The notes under the pieces are model-generated. The model did not search any database. It was given only the letters and a program-made list of their open reading frames with translations, and was not told the DNA's origin. From CAZFCK01 sp964517355 (lineage in GTDB: Bacteria; Desulfobacterota; Desulfovibrionia; Desulfovibrionales; Desulfovibrionaceae), in contig CAZFCK010000067.1 of the NCBI GenBank assembly GCA_964517355.1, forward strand, positions 1-20,768: DNA of 20,768 bases, read 5' to 3'. A program made the position numbers and the translations under genes. Shown here piece after piece: positions 14,641 to 20,768 of this stretch (positions within the stretch are counted from its first letter, which is position 1; each line of letters starts with the position of its first letter).

Positions 14641-15851
14641 CAGGACCTCCTTTGCGTTGGCGGTTGCGCCGTGAGTTCCTCCAGGCTGCGGACCAGACTG
14701 GAAAGTCCGGAACTGCGCAGCAACATGCACGGCTTCATGACGTGCTTGCAGACCTCCTTCACGCATTGGCAGGCGTCATGGCTGACGCAATCCACTGGGC
14801 ACAGGACCGCGTCCACGCCGTTAAGCAGCTTGGGCAACGCCTGGCGGGGATGCTCAACCCCTCCGTCATGATGGACAAACTGCCCCCCCCGACGTTCCAC
14901 CACGTCGCGGTAGTGCTGCACCAGATTGGCGCGCCCCCCGACATAAAGGATGCGTTTCCCGCACAAATCCGGGCCGGGGCATTCCGGCGTGCCAGCCTTT
15001 TCGCATCCCCATGCGCAGGTGCGCACCGTCGCGGCATCGCCCTGCGCCGCAATCCTTCCCAGTTCGGCTTCCAAAAATTCGACCTCGCCCCGTTTCTCGC
15101 GCAACTCTTCCTCAAGGTATTCGAGCCGTGTGTCTTGAGCCGCGAGCCTGCGGCGCAGGTTCGCGTTCCTGGCCCGCTCCTCCGCGAGCTGCACGGCCTG
15201 GGTGGACAATGAGCGCTGCAATCCCATGTTTTCACACTGAATAACTTCATCACAGTGATACCTTGTCCTCTGGCGCAAGGTTTCCGCCTCCTTGGCCAAC
15301 GCCGCGAGCTTGCGGGACAAATTCCTGTTTTCCCCCACCAGATGCTTCAGCCGATCCTTATAGATGCTCTTGGCCTTGGCATGGCGCTCCTGCACCGTTT
15401 GCAATGTGTCCTCTATTTCGCTGAGCCGGCGGATATCGGCCCTGTTGGAAGAGCCCACCAGATGGGAAAGCATGTGCACGTCGCCGAACACCCTGCGCCG
15501 CAAATCGGGAGTCGCGACAGGATGCGTCATCAGCGCCCAATATGGTCCCGGAATATCTCCCTTTGCCTGCGATTCACGCCACAACGTCAGCAACGCGGCG
15601 TCGTTGGCGGCTTTTGCATACTTGCGAATCGCGCCAGCATATTTCTTGTCCAAGGCCTTGTTCACCGCCTTGGCCGCGGGACCGGGCTCGCAACACAAGC
15701 GCACGAACGTCACATGCACCTCAAACTCATCGGCATCGCCCCCCAAACAGACCTTGGCTTGACGCGCGATCTTGCGAAGCTCCCTCAGGCTCAGACACGT
15801 GCCTATGATTGAACACTGAATGTCGGTATCTTCCCAAATTTTGCGACGCAT
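14640..15851 (-). CDS. coiled-coil DUF2325 domain protein
   Basis: A 403-aa cytoplasmic protein. The N-terminal helical region (about 1-140) has scattered Cys. A long coiled coil follows (about 145-275, Leu/Glu/Arg/Lys heptads), then a Cys-rich linker (CAWGCEKAGTPECPGPDLC, 279-297) and a C-terminal DUF2325 domain (300-391). That domain opens with ILYVGGRANL (301-310), contains HHDGG (327-331) and the metal-ligand-like cluster CPVDCVSHDACQCVKEVC (351-368), and ends in LRSSGLSSL. DUF2325 has no established biochemical role; the Cys/His arrangement suggests metal binding or redox sensing. The ATG at 15851 has GGAGG 9 bases upstream; the upstream in-frame GTG codon would include that ribosome site. 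Its place between feo-side and ATPase genes suggests an iron-linked role. Confidence 0.85.
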   Translation of the reverse strand: MRRKIWEDTDIQCSIIGTCLSLRELRKIARQAKVCLGGDADEFEVHVTFVRLCCEPGPAAKAVNKALDKKYAGAIRKYAKAANDAALLTLWRESQAKGDIPGPYWALMTHPVATPDLRRRVFGDVHMLSHLVGSSNRADIRRLSEIEDTLQTVQERHAKAKSIYKDRLKHLVGENRNLSRKLAALAKEAETLRQRTRYHCDEVIQCENMGLQRSLSTQAVQLAEERARNANLRRRLAAQDTRLEYLEEELREKRGEVEFLEAELGRIAAQGDAATVRTCAWGCEKAGTPECPGPDLCGKRILYVGGRANLVQHYRDVVERRGGQFVHHDGGVEHPRQALPKLLNGVDAVLCPVDCVSHDACQCVKEVCKHVMKPCMLLRSSGLSSLVRSLEELTAQPPTQRRS

Positions 15852-15870
15852 GATTATTTTCCTCCACACT

Positions 15871-16203
15871 TCAAGCGGCGAGTTCCGCGAGATCTTCCGG
15901 TTCGCGCAAGGTGTTCACCAGGTTGGCCTGCAACACCCTGTAAAAACGGTTGTCTGTCCCCACACGAGTGGCCACGAGGCCCATGGCCCGGACAATCTGC
16001 CGCCGGGCAAGATATTTTTTACCGGCCATGCAAAACACCAACGCCATGTTGTTTCGGATTTTCGCTTCCTGCATGGCGACACCCATCCGTAGCGATTGAC
16101 GCAAAGCCAACGCCAGAAGAGTTATCGCCGCCTTGTACTGACCCATACCGGCCAGACGCATGCCCAGACTGTTCAGCATTTTGAGTCGATTTGCTGCGCA
16201 CAT
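15871..16203 (-). CDS. TPR-like helical repeat protein
   Basis: A 110-aa all-helical protein. Residues 8-37 (LNSLGMRLAGMGQYKAAITL) and 48-80 read as two tetratricopeptide-like helix pairs, with the Gly-x-Tyr-x2-Ala turn typical of TPRs in the first. A third helix (about 84-98) and an acidic tail follow. TPRs bind partner proteins; in magnetosome systems the TPR protein MamA coats the organelle, an analogy that is interesting but unproven here. The ATG at 16203 has AGGAAA about 7 bases upstream. It precedes the DUF2325 gene by 19 bases and probably shares its transcript. Confidence 0.72.
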   Translation of the reverse strand: MCAANRLKMLNSLGMRLAGMGQYKAAITLLALALRQSLRMGVAMQEAKIRNNMALVFCMAGKKYLARRQIVRAMGLVATRVGTDNRFYRVLQANLVNTLREPEDLAELAA

Positions 16204-16233
16204 GATCTTTTCCTTTTCATGTCGTCGGTTGCA

Positions 16234-16296
16234 GTCGTCGGAGGGCCCCGGTATCGGGAGGGGGGGAGCGTCCGCATACACGGGGCCCTCGACGAC
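16234..16296 (-). promoter_or_regulatory. long bulged hairpin in the leader of the TPR gene
   Basis: The arms 16234-16250 and 16281-16296 pair over 16 bp (GTCGTCG-AGGGCCCCG type) with a single bulged G and a 30-base loop. It occupies the 127-base gap between the DUF4198 stop and the TPR start. No U-run follows on the minus strand, so it is better seen as an mRNA stabiliser, processing site or partial attenuator than as an intrinsic terminator. Confidence 0.5.
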
Positions 16297-16330
16297 GCGT
16301 GTGAGGATAGAGAAAGCAAAAGGTATAGAG

Positions 16331-17125
16331 TTATTTCATATCAACGGCATGCACCCAAATAACCGCATCCTGGGAAAGCTCTTTGCCCTTGTATTCTTTC
16401 TGCGGCCCCGCACCCAGCGCCGCAAAACCCCACCAACCGGCTTTGGGAATGCCGTAGACGAACTCACCGTTGGCGTCGGCCTTGATCCCCATGGTCACAT
16501 AGGCGTCTTGCGGCGCCACGGCCAAGGCTTCTTTCTGAAACTTGTTTTCACCGGGTACCGGCGGATGGTTCAGGTATTCCACCTCGATCTCGGCATAAGG
16601 CACGGGCTTGCCTTCGGAAGTGACCACGCCGCGAAACACGTTGCCCGTCCACAGGGCGTAGGGCTTGTCCAAGGGAATGATTTCTGTGGCCAACCCGGTT
16701 GGAGCGTCCCAATCCGTGGGCAAGCCGGCATTGTTGATCATTACCTTTGTGAGCTGCTGAATGTAGATGTCTTCCTCGGTCTCAAGATAGGGCTCCGGCA
16801 CCAGGCAAAACACGTAGTCGCCCATTTTGCGGGCCTTGACCTGAGCCTCATAGGCCTTGCCGGAGTTGGTGAGGCTGGTCCAGGTGATGTCTTTGAGTTT
16901 GTCTTTAAGGTCCGTTTTTTCTCCCTTGTGGATCATGTAAAATTCCAGGGGAGCCCCCATATCCATGGTGTGCCCCGCCTCGAAGGGGTGCGTGAACACG
17001 AGTTTCAGATCCAGCTCGCCGCCTTTTTCCAAGGCCGCTTCGGGCGTGTAAATCAGCTGAAAATGGGCAAAGGCGGGAGCGCTCATGGTCAAGACCAAAA
17101 TTGCCGTCAGTAGGAAACGCATCAT
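16331..17125 (-). CDS. periplasmic DUF4198 (NikM-like) metal-associated protein
   Basis: A 264-aa exported protein. A signal peptide (1-20, MMRFLLTAILVLTMSAPAFA) is cut to expose an N-terminal His (HFQLIYTPEA), the usual arrangement in DUF4198 proteins, which accompany metal uptake systems such as nickel/cobalt and TonB-linked import. The body has FTHPFEAGHTMDMG (about 44-57) and a C-terminal beta-sandwich-like half with GKPVPYAEIEVEYLNHPP. Potential ligands are the N-terminal His and the HPFEAGH histidines. The ATG at 17125 has AAGGAG 6 bases upstream. A Fur-like site sits 49 bases upstream, so iron regulation is likely. It lies downstream of feoB and the 105-aa gene and probably helps deliver ferrous iron. 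Confidence 0.85.
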   Translation of the reverse strand: MMRFLLTAILVLTMSAPAFAHFQLIYTPEAALEKGGELDLKLVFTHPFEAGHTMDMGAPLEFYMIHKGEKTDLKDKLKDITWTSLTNSGKAYEAQVKARKMGDYVFCLVPEPYLETEEDIYIQQLTKVMINNAGLPTDWDAPTGLATEIIPLDKPYALWTGNVFRGVVTSEGKPVPYAEIEVEYLNHPPVPGENKFQKEALAVAPQDAYVTMGIKADANGEFVYGIPKAGWWGFAALGAGPQKEYKGKELSQDAVIWVHAVDMK

Positions 17126-17173
17126 TGATTTCTCCTTGCTTTATGTATTGGGCCCTGCGTTGCGGCAGAAAAT

Positions 17174-17192
17174 GATTCCAACAATCATTATC
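17174..17192 (-). promoter_or_regulatory. Fur-like box upstream of the DUF4198 gene
   Basis: The minus-strand 19-mer GATAATGATTGTTGGAATC matches the Fur consensus GATAATGATAATCATTATC at 13 of 19 positions, with the first nine bases perfect. It lies in the 85-base gap before the DUF4198 gene, suggesting a separate iron-repressed promoter that could also read into the ferrosome-like genes. Confidence 0.55.
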
Positions 17193-17210
17193 AATACTGA
17201 TCCAAAAAAA

Positions 17211-17528
17211 TTATTCCACTATCTCGCTGCCGGGAACACCTATCTTGTGCCCTTCGCCTGCGTCGAACTCCACCATGTATTCCTGATCCGGCTTTTTAAA
17301 GGTGATCTCGCTGAATTCATCCAGACCGGTCTCTTGTAATACGTTGCCGGATGCGTCCAGGATATGCACCTTCACCCCCGAGGCCGAAGAGCCGTCGGAA
17401 AAACCGCCCTCGCAGGTCACGCTGCCGTCTCCGTTGTCGTAGCAGGAAAAGAGAGGGGTATGCGCATGGGCAAGACTACTCCCCACAATAAGCGCCAACA
17501 TAAGCAATCCAACTGTCAATAACCGCAT
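17211..17528 (-). CDS. 105-aa secreted protein next to feoB
   Basis: A small exported protein with a clear signal peptide (1-22, ending SLAHAH) and a mature part of about 83 residues. Visible are SCYDNGDGSVTCEGGFSDGS (28-47), with two Cys that could form a disulfide, then a beta-rich stretch VKVHILDASGNVL (53-65) and an acidic C-terminus. The fold resembles small carboxypeptidase-regulatory-like or DUF4198-type beta domains. The ATG at 17528 has AAGGAGG 10 bases upstream and begins 15 bases after the feoB stop codon, so it is part of the feo transcript. The role is unknown; a periplasmic iron-handling partner of FeoB and the DUF4198 protein is inferred from position. Confidence 0.75.
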   Translation of the reverse strand: MRLLTVGLLMLALIVGSSLAHAHTPLFSCYDNGDGSVTCEGGFSDGSSASGVKVHILDASGNVLQETGLDEFSEITFKKPDQEYMVEFDAGEGHKIGVPGSEIVE

Positions 17529-17543
17529 GGTACGAATACCTCC

Positions 17544-20108
17544 TTACAGATAAGTGGGTTTAGGTTTTATAAGCCCTGTCGCAATGACAGAAGCCAACGC
17601 CAATCCGTAAAACCAGGCCATGGCCTCGGCGCCGCTGAGCCCGAGCGCCGAACCGCCGCTGAACACCAGCGCCGCCACGCCCGCTCCCAGAGTCATCATG
17701 TAGAACAGGGAAAAGAACATCCATTTCCATGAACCGGATTGCACCTTGACGACCATGGTCGTGGCCATGCACGGGGGGTACAGCGCCATGAACAACATCA
17801 GCGCCAGAGCATGCAAGGGGGTGAATCCCTCCTCCTGCGCAGTCATTCTCTCGCCCAAGGATGCCGCGCCACCTTGTTCGGGGGCCTTCATTTCCTTTGC
17901 AGCGCCGTCCGCCGCAGCGTTCAGCCCGGTTTCCGGTTCATCCCCGAGCACGGCATCCTCCGAAACGTCTTCGGAAGGTTGATACAACGCGCCCAATGTG
18001 GCGACCGTGTTTTCCTTCGCCGCAAGGGCCGAAAGCAGCGCGACGTTCACGCGCCAGCTGAAGCCGGCATACTGCGATATGGGTTCCAGCCAATGGCCTA
18101 TGCTTCCGAGAAAACTTGAATTGATGACCGAGTCTCTGGCTTCCTTGCGCAACGTCAATCGCTCGCGGCGCAGGTTTTTGAACTCCTTTCCAAGCCTTTT
18201 CAGAGCCTTATCACCGCTAGGAGGCTTGACGACACTGAAAAAAGCCGGGTTTCGCTCTTCAAAAGAGGCATTCACAGCCTCGGACTCCTCAGGGCTGGAA
18301 ACGCCCATCCGCGCGTTCTTATACCGCTCCGCATACGTGAAGAGCGCGTCGATTTCCCCGGAAGTGTCCAGCTCGGCGGCATATTGCGTTTTCGCCGCGG
18401 CCTTGAAAAATTTGGCCTGCGCGGCCGTGGCCCTGGCCTCCATGGACGCCATTTGCACATCGGAAACGCCGGGAAATTGCATCAGGACGAAAAGCACCAC
18501 GGCAACAGCCGCCACTACGGTGATGATCTTTTTCATGTACAGCCAGATGCGCTCTATCGCCCGCCTAATCACCCCTCCCAGCGTCGGCATATGATAAGGG
18601 GGCATTTCCATGATGAATGGGGCGGCTTCCTTTTGCTTAAGCACCGTCAAATTCAAGAGTTTTGCGGTGGTCAAGGCCATAAGAACCGTGATGGTGGCGA
18701 TGAAGAACATGGCCTGCCCCTTGCAGCCTGCGAAATACACACCGATAAGCAACACATAGAGGGGCACCTTGGCCAGACAATTCATCATGGGCACAACCAG
18801 GATCGTGGCCAGACGCGCCCTCTCATCCGGTACGGCGCGGCAGGCCATGACGCCGGGTACGGCGCACCCCCCCACGTAGACCCCACCCAGGACCAACGGC
18901 AACGTAGACTGCCCGTGGAGACCGTAGCGCCTGAAAAAGGCGTCCAGCAAAAAGGCCATGCGCGGCATGTAGCCCAGGCCTTCAAGAAAGGCGATATACG
19001 AGAATAAAATCGCAAAGATGGGAATGTAGTTCAGCAAGGCGTTGACGCTATCCACAACCCAGAGCACCAGGGAACGCAAGAGCGGGTCCGTGATGAATCC
19101 TTCCTGGGGCAAGACCCCCGCAATCAATTCCCTCATGCCCGCCAGCACTGGCCAGGTATAATTCGTCAGCTTGTAGCCCCACTCGATGGAAAAATAATAC
19201 ATCAAGTACATGACCACGAACAAAATGGGATAACCCCAAATTCTGTGACAAATAATGCTGTCGGTCTTGTCCGAGCGGGTAACGCTGCCCTCTTGCGGGG
19301 CCTTCAAACAATCCTGCGCTATTTCAGATGCATAATCGAAACGCCGTTTCTCAATAAACTGCTCGGGCGTGACTCCTTCGGACTCCAGGAACTTGACGCG
19401 CAAGGCCTCGGCCTTTTGCAGAACCGGCGCCGTGTCCTTGTTGAGCTCCAACAGAAACTCCCGCACGCCCTTGTCGTCTTCCAACAACTTGATCGCAAGC
19501 CAGCGTTCCGGGGCGCTATTATCCGTCAGCCCGGCGAGATTCTCCTCAAGCTCCGCAATGGCTCCTTCAAGGCCTTGATAATCGATGCGCAAAGGAATGG
19601 GGCGCGGCGCGCCATTGGTGTACTGAGCCAGCGCCTCCTTGAGCGGCTTCTTGCCCACCCCCTTGCGCCCTATGGTTGGAATCACGGGAACGTTGAGTTT
19701 TTTGGCGAGCAATTCGGCATCCAGGGTCTGGTTCCTTGCTTCCGCCACGTCCATCATGTTCATGGCGACGACGACTGGAATGCCGAATTCCAGGATCTGA
19801 AAAGAAAGCAGTAAATGCCGTTTCAGGTTTGAAGCGTCGGCGACGTTCACCACGACGGCCGGCCGTTCACGCAGGATAAAATCCCGGGCAACCCGTTCTT
19901 CCAGGGAATAGGAAGTCAGACTGTAGGTCCCTGGCAGGTCCACCACTTCGAAGGTATTCCCCTCTTGACGGTAAAAGCCGACCTTTTTTTCCACTGTGAC
20001 GCCGGGATAGTTGGCCACATGCTGCCTTGCCCCCGTAAGCATGTTGAAAATAGTTGATTTTCCGGCGTTCGGCTGGCCCGCGAGGGCCACGAGAAGCTGT
20101 GTTGGCAT
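17544..20108 (-). CDS. feoB: ferrous iron transporter FeoB
   Basis: An 854-aa inner membrane Fe(II) importer. The N-terminal G domain has GQPNAGKST (11-19), DLPG (57-60) and NMMD (117-120). The membrane part starts near 290 and has the conserved gate-like segments YMPRMAFLLDAFFRRYGLHG (380-399), GCAVPGVMACR (414-424) and, near the end, YPPCMATTMVVKVQSGSWKW (777-796). It is longer than usual: a soluble charged insert (about 550-665) follows one helix and a Glu/Ala-rich insert (about 711-757) precedes the last helices. The ATG at 20108 has a weak GGA site; an in-frame ATG 14 codons upstream falls inside a Fur-like site and is unlikely. feoA lies 88 bases upstream with a hairpin in between. Confidence 0.96.
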   Translation of the reverse strand: MPTQLLVALAGQPNAGKSTIFNMLTGARQHVANYPGVTVEKKVGFYRQEGNTFEVVDLPGTYSLTSYSLEERVARDFILRERPAVVVNVADASNLKRHLLLSFQILEFGIPVVVAMNMMDVAEARNQTLDAELLAKKLNVPVIPTIGRKGVGKKPLKEALAQYTNGAPRPIPLRIDYQGLEGAIAELEENLAGLTDNSAPERWLAIKLLEDDKGVREFLLELNKDTAPVLQKAEALRVKFLESEGVTPEQFIEKRRFDYASEIAQDCLKAPQEGSVTRSDKTDSIICHRIWGYPILFVVMYLMYYFSIEWGYKLTNYTWPVLAGMRELIAGVLPQEGFITDPLLRSLVLWVVDSVNALLNYIPIFAILFSYIAFLEGLGYMPRMAFLLDAFFRRYGLHGQSTLPLVLGGVYVGGCAVPGVMACRAVPDERARLATILVVPMMNCLAKVPLYVLLIGVYFAGCKGQAMFFIATITVLMALTTAKLLNLTVLKQKEAAPFIMEMPPYHMPTLGGVIRRAIERIWLYMKKIITVVAAVAVVLFVLMQFPGVSDVQMASMEARATAAQAKFFKAAAKTQYAAELDTSGEIDALFTYAERYKNARMGVSSPEESEAVNASFEERNPAFFSVVKPPSGDKALKRLGKEFKNLRRERLTLRKEARDSVINSSFLGSIGHWLEPISQYAGFSWRVNVALLSALAAKENTVATLGALYQPSEDVSEDAVLGDEPETGLNAAADGAAKEMKAPEQGGAASLGERMTAQEEGFTPLHALALMLFMALYPPCMATTMVVKVQSGSWKWMFFSLFYMMTLGAGVAALVFSGGSALGLSGAEAMAWFYGLALASVIATGLIKPKPTYL

Positions 20109-20129
20109 GGCGTATCCAGAATTTTTATT

Positions 20130-20148
20130 GAAATTGAAAATTATTATC
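20130..20148 (-). promoter_or_regulatory. Fur-like box upstream of feoB
   Basis: The minus-strand 19-mer GATAATAATTTTCAATTTC matches the Fur consensus at 14 of 19 positions. It sits between the intergenic hairpin and the feoB start, 21 bases before the ATG, so feoB may have its own iron-repressed promoter in addition to read-through from feoA. Confidence 0.5.
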
Positions 20149-20159
20149 ACTTACCGCGC

Positions 20160-20188
20160 CGATAAAAGGCGCCAATCCGTTTGGCGCC
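20160..20188 (-). terminator. terminator-like hairpin between feoA and feoB
   Basis: Perfect 8-bp stem GGCGCCAA (20168-20175) with TTGGCGCC (20181-20188) and a 5-base loop, followed on the minus strand by TTTTATC. The short U-run suggests partial termination, which would give more FeoA than FeoB unless an internal promoter compensates. Confidence 0.6.
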
Positions 20189-20196
20189 CTAAAACA

Positions 20197-20499
20197 TTAG
20201 ACTTGCTGCACCAAAACCCGTTCCGCAACCCCGCGCTCCACGATCAACCGGCTTTCGCCCACTGAAAGCAACAAGGGGCCAATGCCGGAATTAGCGACCA
20301 CATGCAGCACGGACCCCGGCAAAAGCCCTAGAGACGCCAGCCGACATCGAGCCTTGGACCCCGCATGCAGGCAACAGACTTCGGCTTTCACTCCCGGCCT
20401 GATGGTTGTGAGTGCGATACCATCATTGCCGCTCATGTATCCTGGCTGTTGCGGGACGGTGGAGGATTGCCCCCTTCTCATCCTGTTTCTCCATCTCAT
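20197..20499 (-). CDS. feoA: FeoA, partner of FeoB
   Basis: A 100-aa cytoplasmic SH3-like protein that binds FeoB and is needed for full Fe(II) uptake. The FeoA core spans about residues 25-98: ALTTIRPGVKAEVCCLHAGS, then CRLASLGLLPGSVLHVV with the family LGLLPG turn, then GPLLLSVGESRLIVERGVAERVLV. The N-terminal 21 residues are extra and basic. The ATG at 20499 has GGGAG about 8 bases upstream; the ATG at 20481 has GGAG 8 bases before it and is also possible, and the minimal core would begin at the ATG for MSGNDG. It is the first gene of the iron region and is followed by a hairpin and feoB. Confidence 0.93.
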   Translation of the reverse strand: MRWRNRMRRGQSSTVPQQPGYMSGNDGIALTTIRPGVKAEVCCLHAGSKARCRLASLGLLPGSVLHVVANSGIGPLLLSVGESRLIVERGVAERVLVQQV

Positions 20500-20550
20500 A
20501 CTCTTTCTCCCGCTCTTGGCTGTTTACTGATCAAGTACCGGCAGATCCAT

Positions 20551-20569
20551 GATTTTGAAAATCATTATC
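20551..20569 (-). promoter_or_regulatory. Fur box in front of feoA
   Basis: The minus-strand 19-mer GATAATGATTTTCAAAATC matches the Fur consensus at 15 of 19 positions, the best of the three Fur-like sites in the window. It lies just downstream of the predicted start of transcription, where a bound repressor would block RNA polymerase. Confidence 0.75.
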
Positions 20570-20580
20570 ACATGGCTGCT

Positions 20581-20609
20581 TCTATTTCATCCTTCCGACG
20601 GCTTGTCAA
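20581..20609 (-). promoter_or_regulatory. sigma70-type promoter for feoA
   Basis: On the minus strand a perfect TTGACA (plus-strand 20604-20609) and AATAGA (plus-strand 20581-20586) are separated by 17 bases. Transcription would begin near 20574, leaving a leader of about 75 bases that contains the Fur box. Confidence 0.6.
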
Positions 20610-20699
20610 TACCATTTGCCTTGTTTCCGAAAAAAAAAAATCAGCTTATAACGCATGTGGCAAGCAAAGAATATCCGCAAAGGCATGACGGGCGTATTT

Positions 20700-20768
20700 A
20701 GCGCATTTTCGCCTTGAAACAAGGCTCCCCCCTGTAACAATTTCCAATTGTTCCAGGGAAATGCATAA
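20700..20768 (-). repeat. dispersed palindromic repeat, copy 3
   Basis: The reverse complement of this block aligns without gaps to 6242-6310 at 54 of 69 positions. It keeps both hairpins: AACAATT/AATTGTT around TCC, and CCTTG..CAAGG. The last 17 bases recur at the start of the window. Bases 20610-20699 contain no recognisable gene, only the AAAGAATATCCGCAAAGGCAT segment, which also resembles sequence next to copy 2. Confidence 0.7.

Noticed and set aside
6513..16203. A magnetosome island
   Set aside because: Apart from the MamC-like protein and a generic TPR protein, no magnetosome gene such as an actin-like MamK, cation-diffusion MamB/MamM or protease MamE is present.
1..20768. Terminal 17-base direct repeats as attachment sites or a circular element
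   Set aside because: The repeats differ at one position, belong to a wider dispersed family with a copy at 6242, and no integrase, replication or mobilisation gene is present.

Overview
The window looks like a chromosomal contig from an anaerobic, moderately GC-rich deltaproteobacterium, most likely Desulfovibrio-like. This is inferred from the gene families: feoA/feoB with a separate FeoB-associated Cys-rich protein, a DUF2325 protein, paired P1B-type ATPases and a Hanks kinase fused to a receiver-like domain. No marker gene fixes the species. Both ends of the window lie in copies of a dispersed palindromic repeat, which suggests the contig was broken there.

Left part (1-6.2 kb), housekeeping and accessory genes. 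It holds a repeat fragment, a tRNA-Arg(ACG) with promoter and terminator on the minus strand, and a plus-strand kinase/receiver/TPR protein. On the minus strand follow a DEAD-box RNA helicase, a cold-shock protein with a strong terminator, and a SlyD-like FKBP prolyl isomerase. About 0.7 kb of mostly non-coding DNA with broken or tiny ORFs comes next, then a FeoB-associated Cys-rich membrane protein.

Right part (6.5-20.5 kb), one coherent iron region with every gene on the minus strand. In transcription order: feoA, feoB, a 105-aa secreted protein, a Fur-box-preceded DUF4198 periplasmic protein, a TPR-like protein, a coiled-coil DUF2325 protein, a 53-aa protein, a P-type ATPase with CPC but an altered TGE motif, a stand-alone HMA2-like domain, a 374-aa Q/G/Y-rich repeat protein with a C-terminal membrane helix, a small membrane protein resembling MamC/Mms13, a second Q/Y-rich membrane protein, a 95-aa two-helix membrane protein, a second P-type ATPase with TGE but Tyr-Ser-Cys-Ala in place of CPC, and a protein with three FeoA-type domains. 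Many of these genes overlap or are separated by only a few bases.

Interpretation: the 6.5-16.2 kb block resembles ferrosome (fez) loci, which encode iron-storage organelles built around a P1B-6-type ATPase in anaerobes. Here it sits directly downstream of the Feo ferrous iron importer and under Fur-like sites. A plausible model is that FeoB brings Fe(II) into the cytoplasm, the ATPases load it into a membrane compartment, and the MamC-like, Q/G/Y-rich and HMA2-like proteins form its membrane, scaffold and iron handling. The MamC-like protein, the low-complexity repeat protein, the triple FeoA protein and the complementary ATPase motifs are the most interesting parts. The assignment comes from motif reading and gene order and has not been confirmed by database search.
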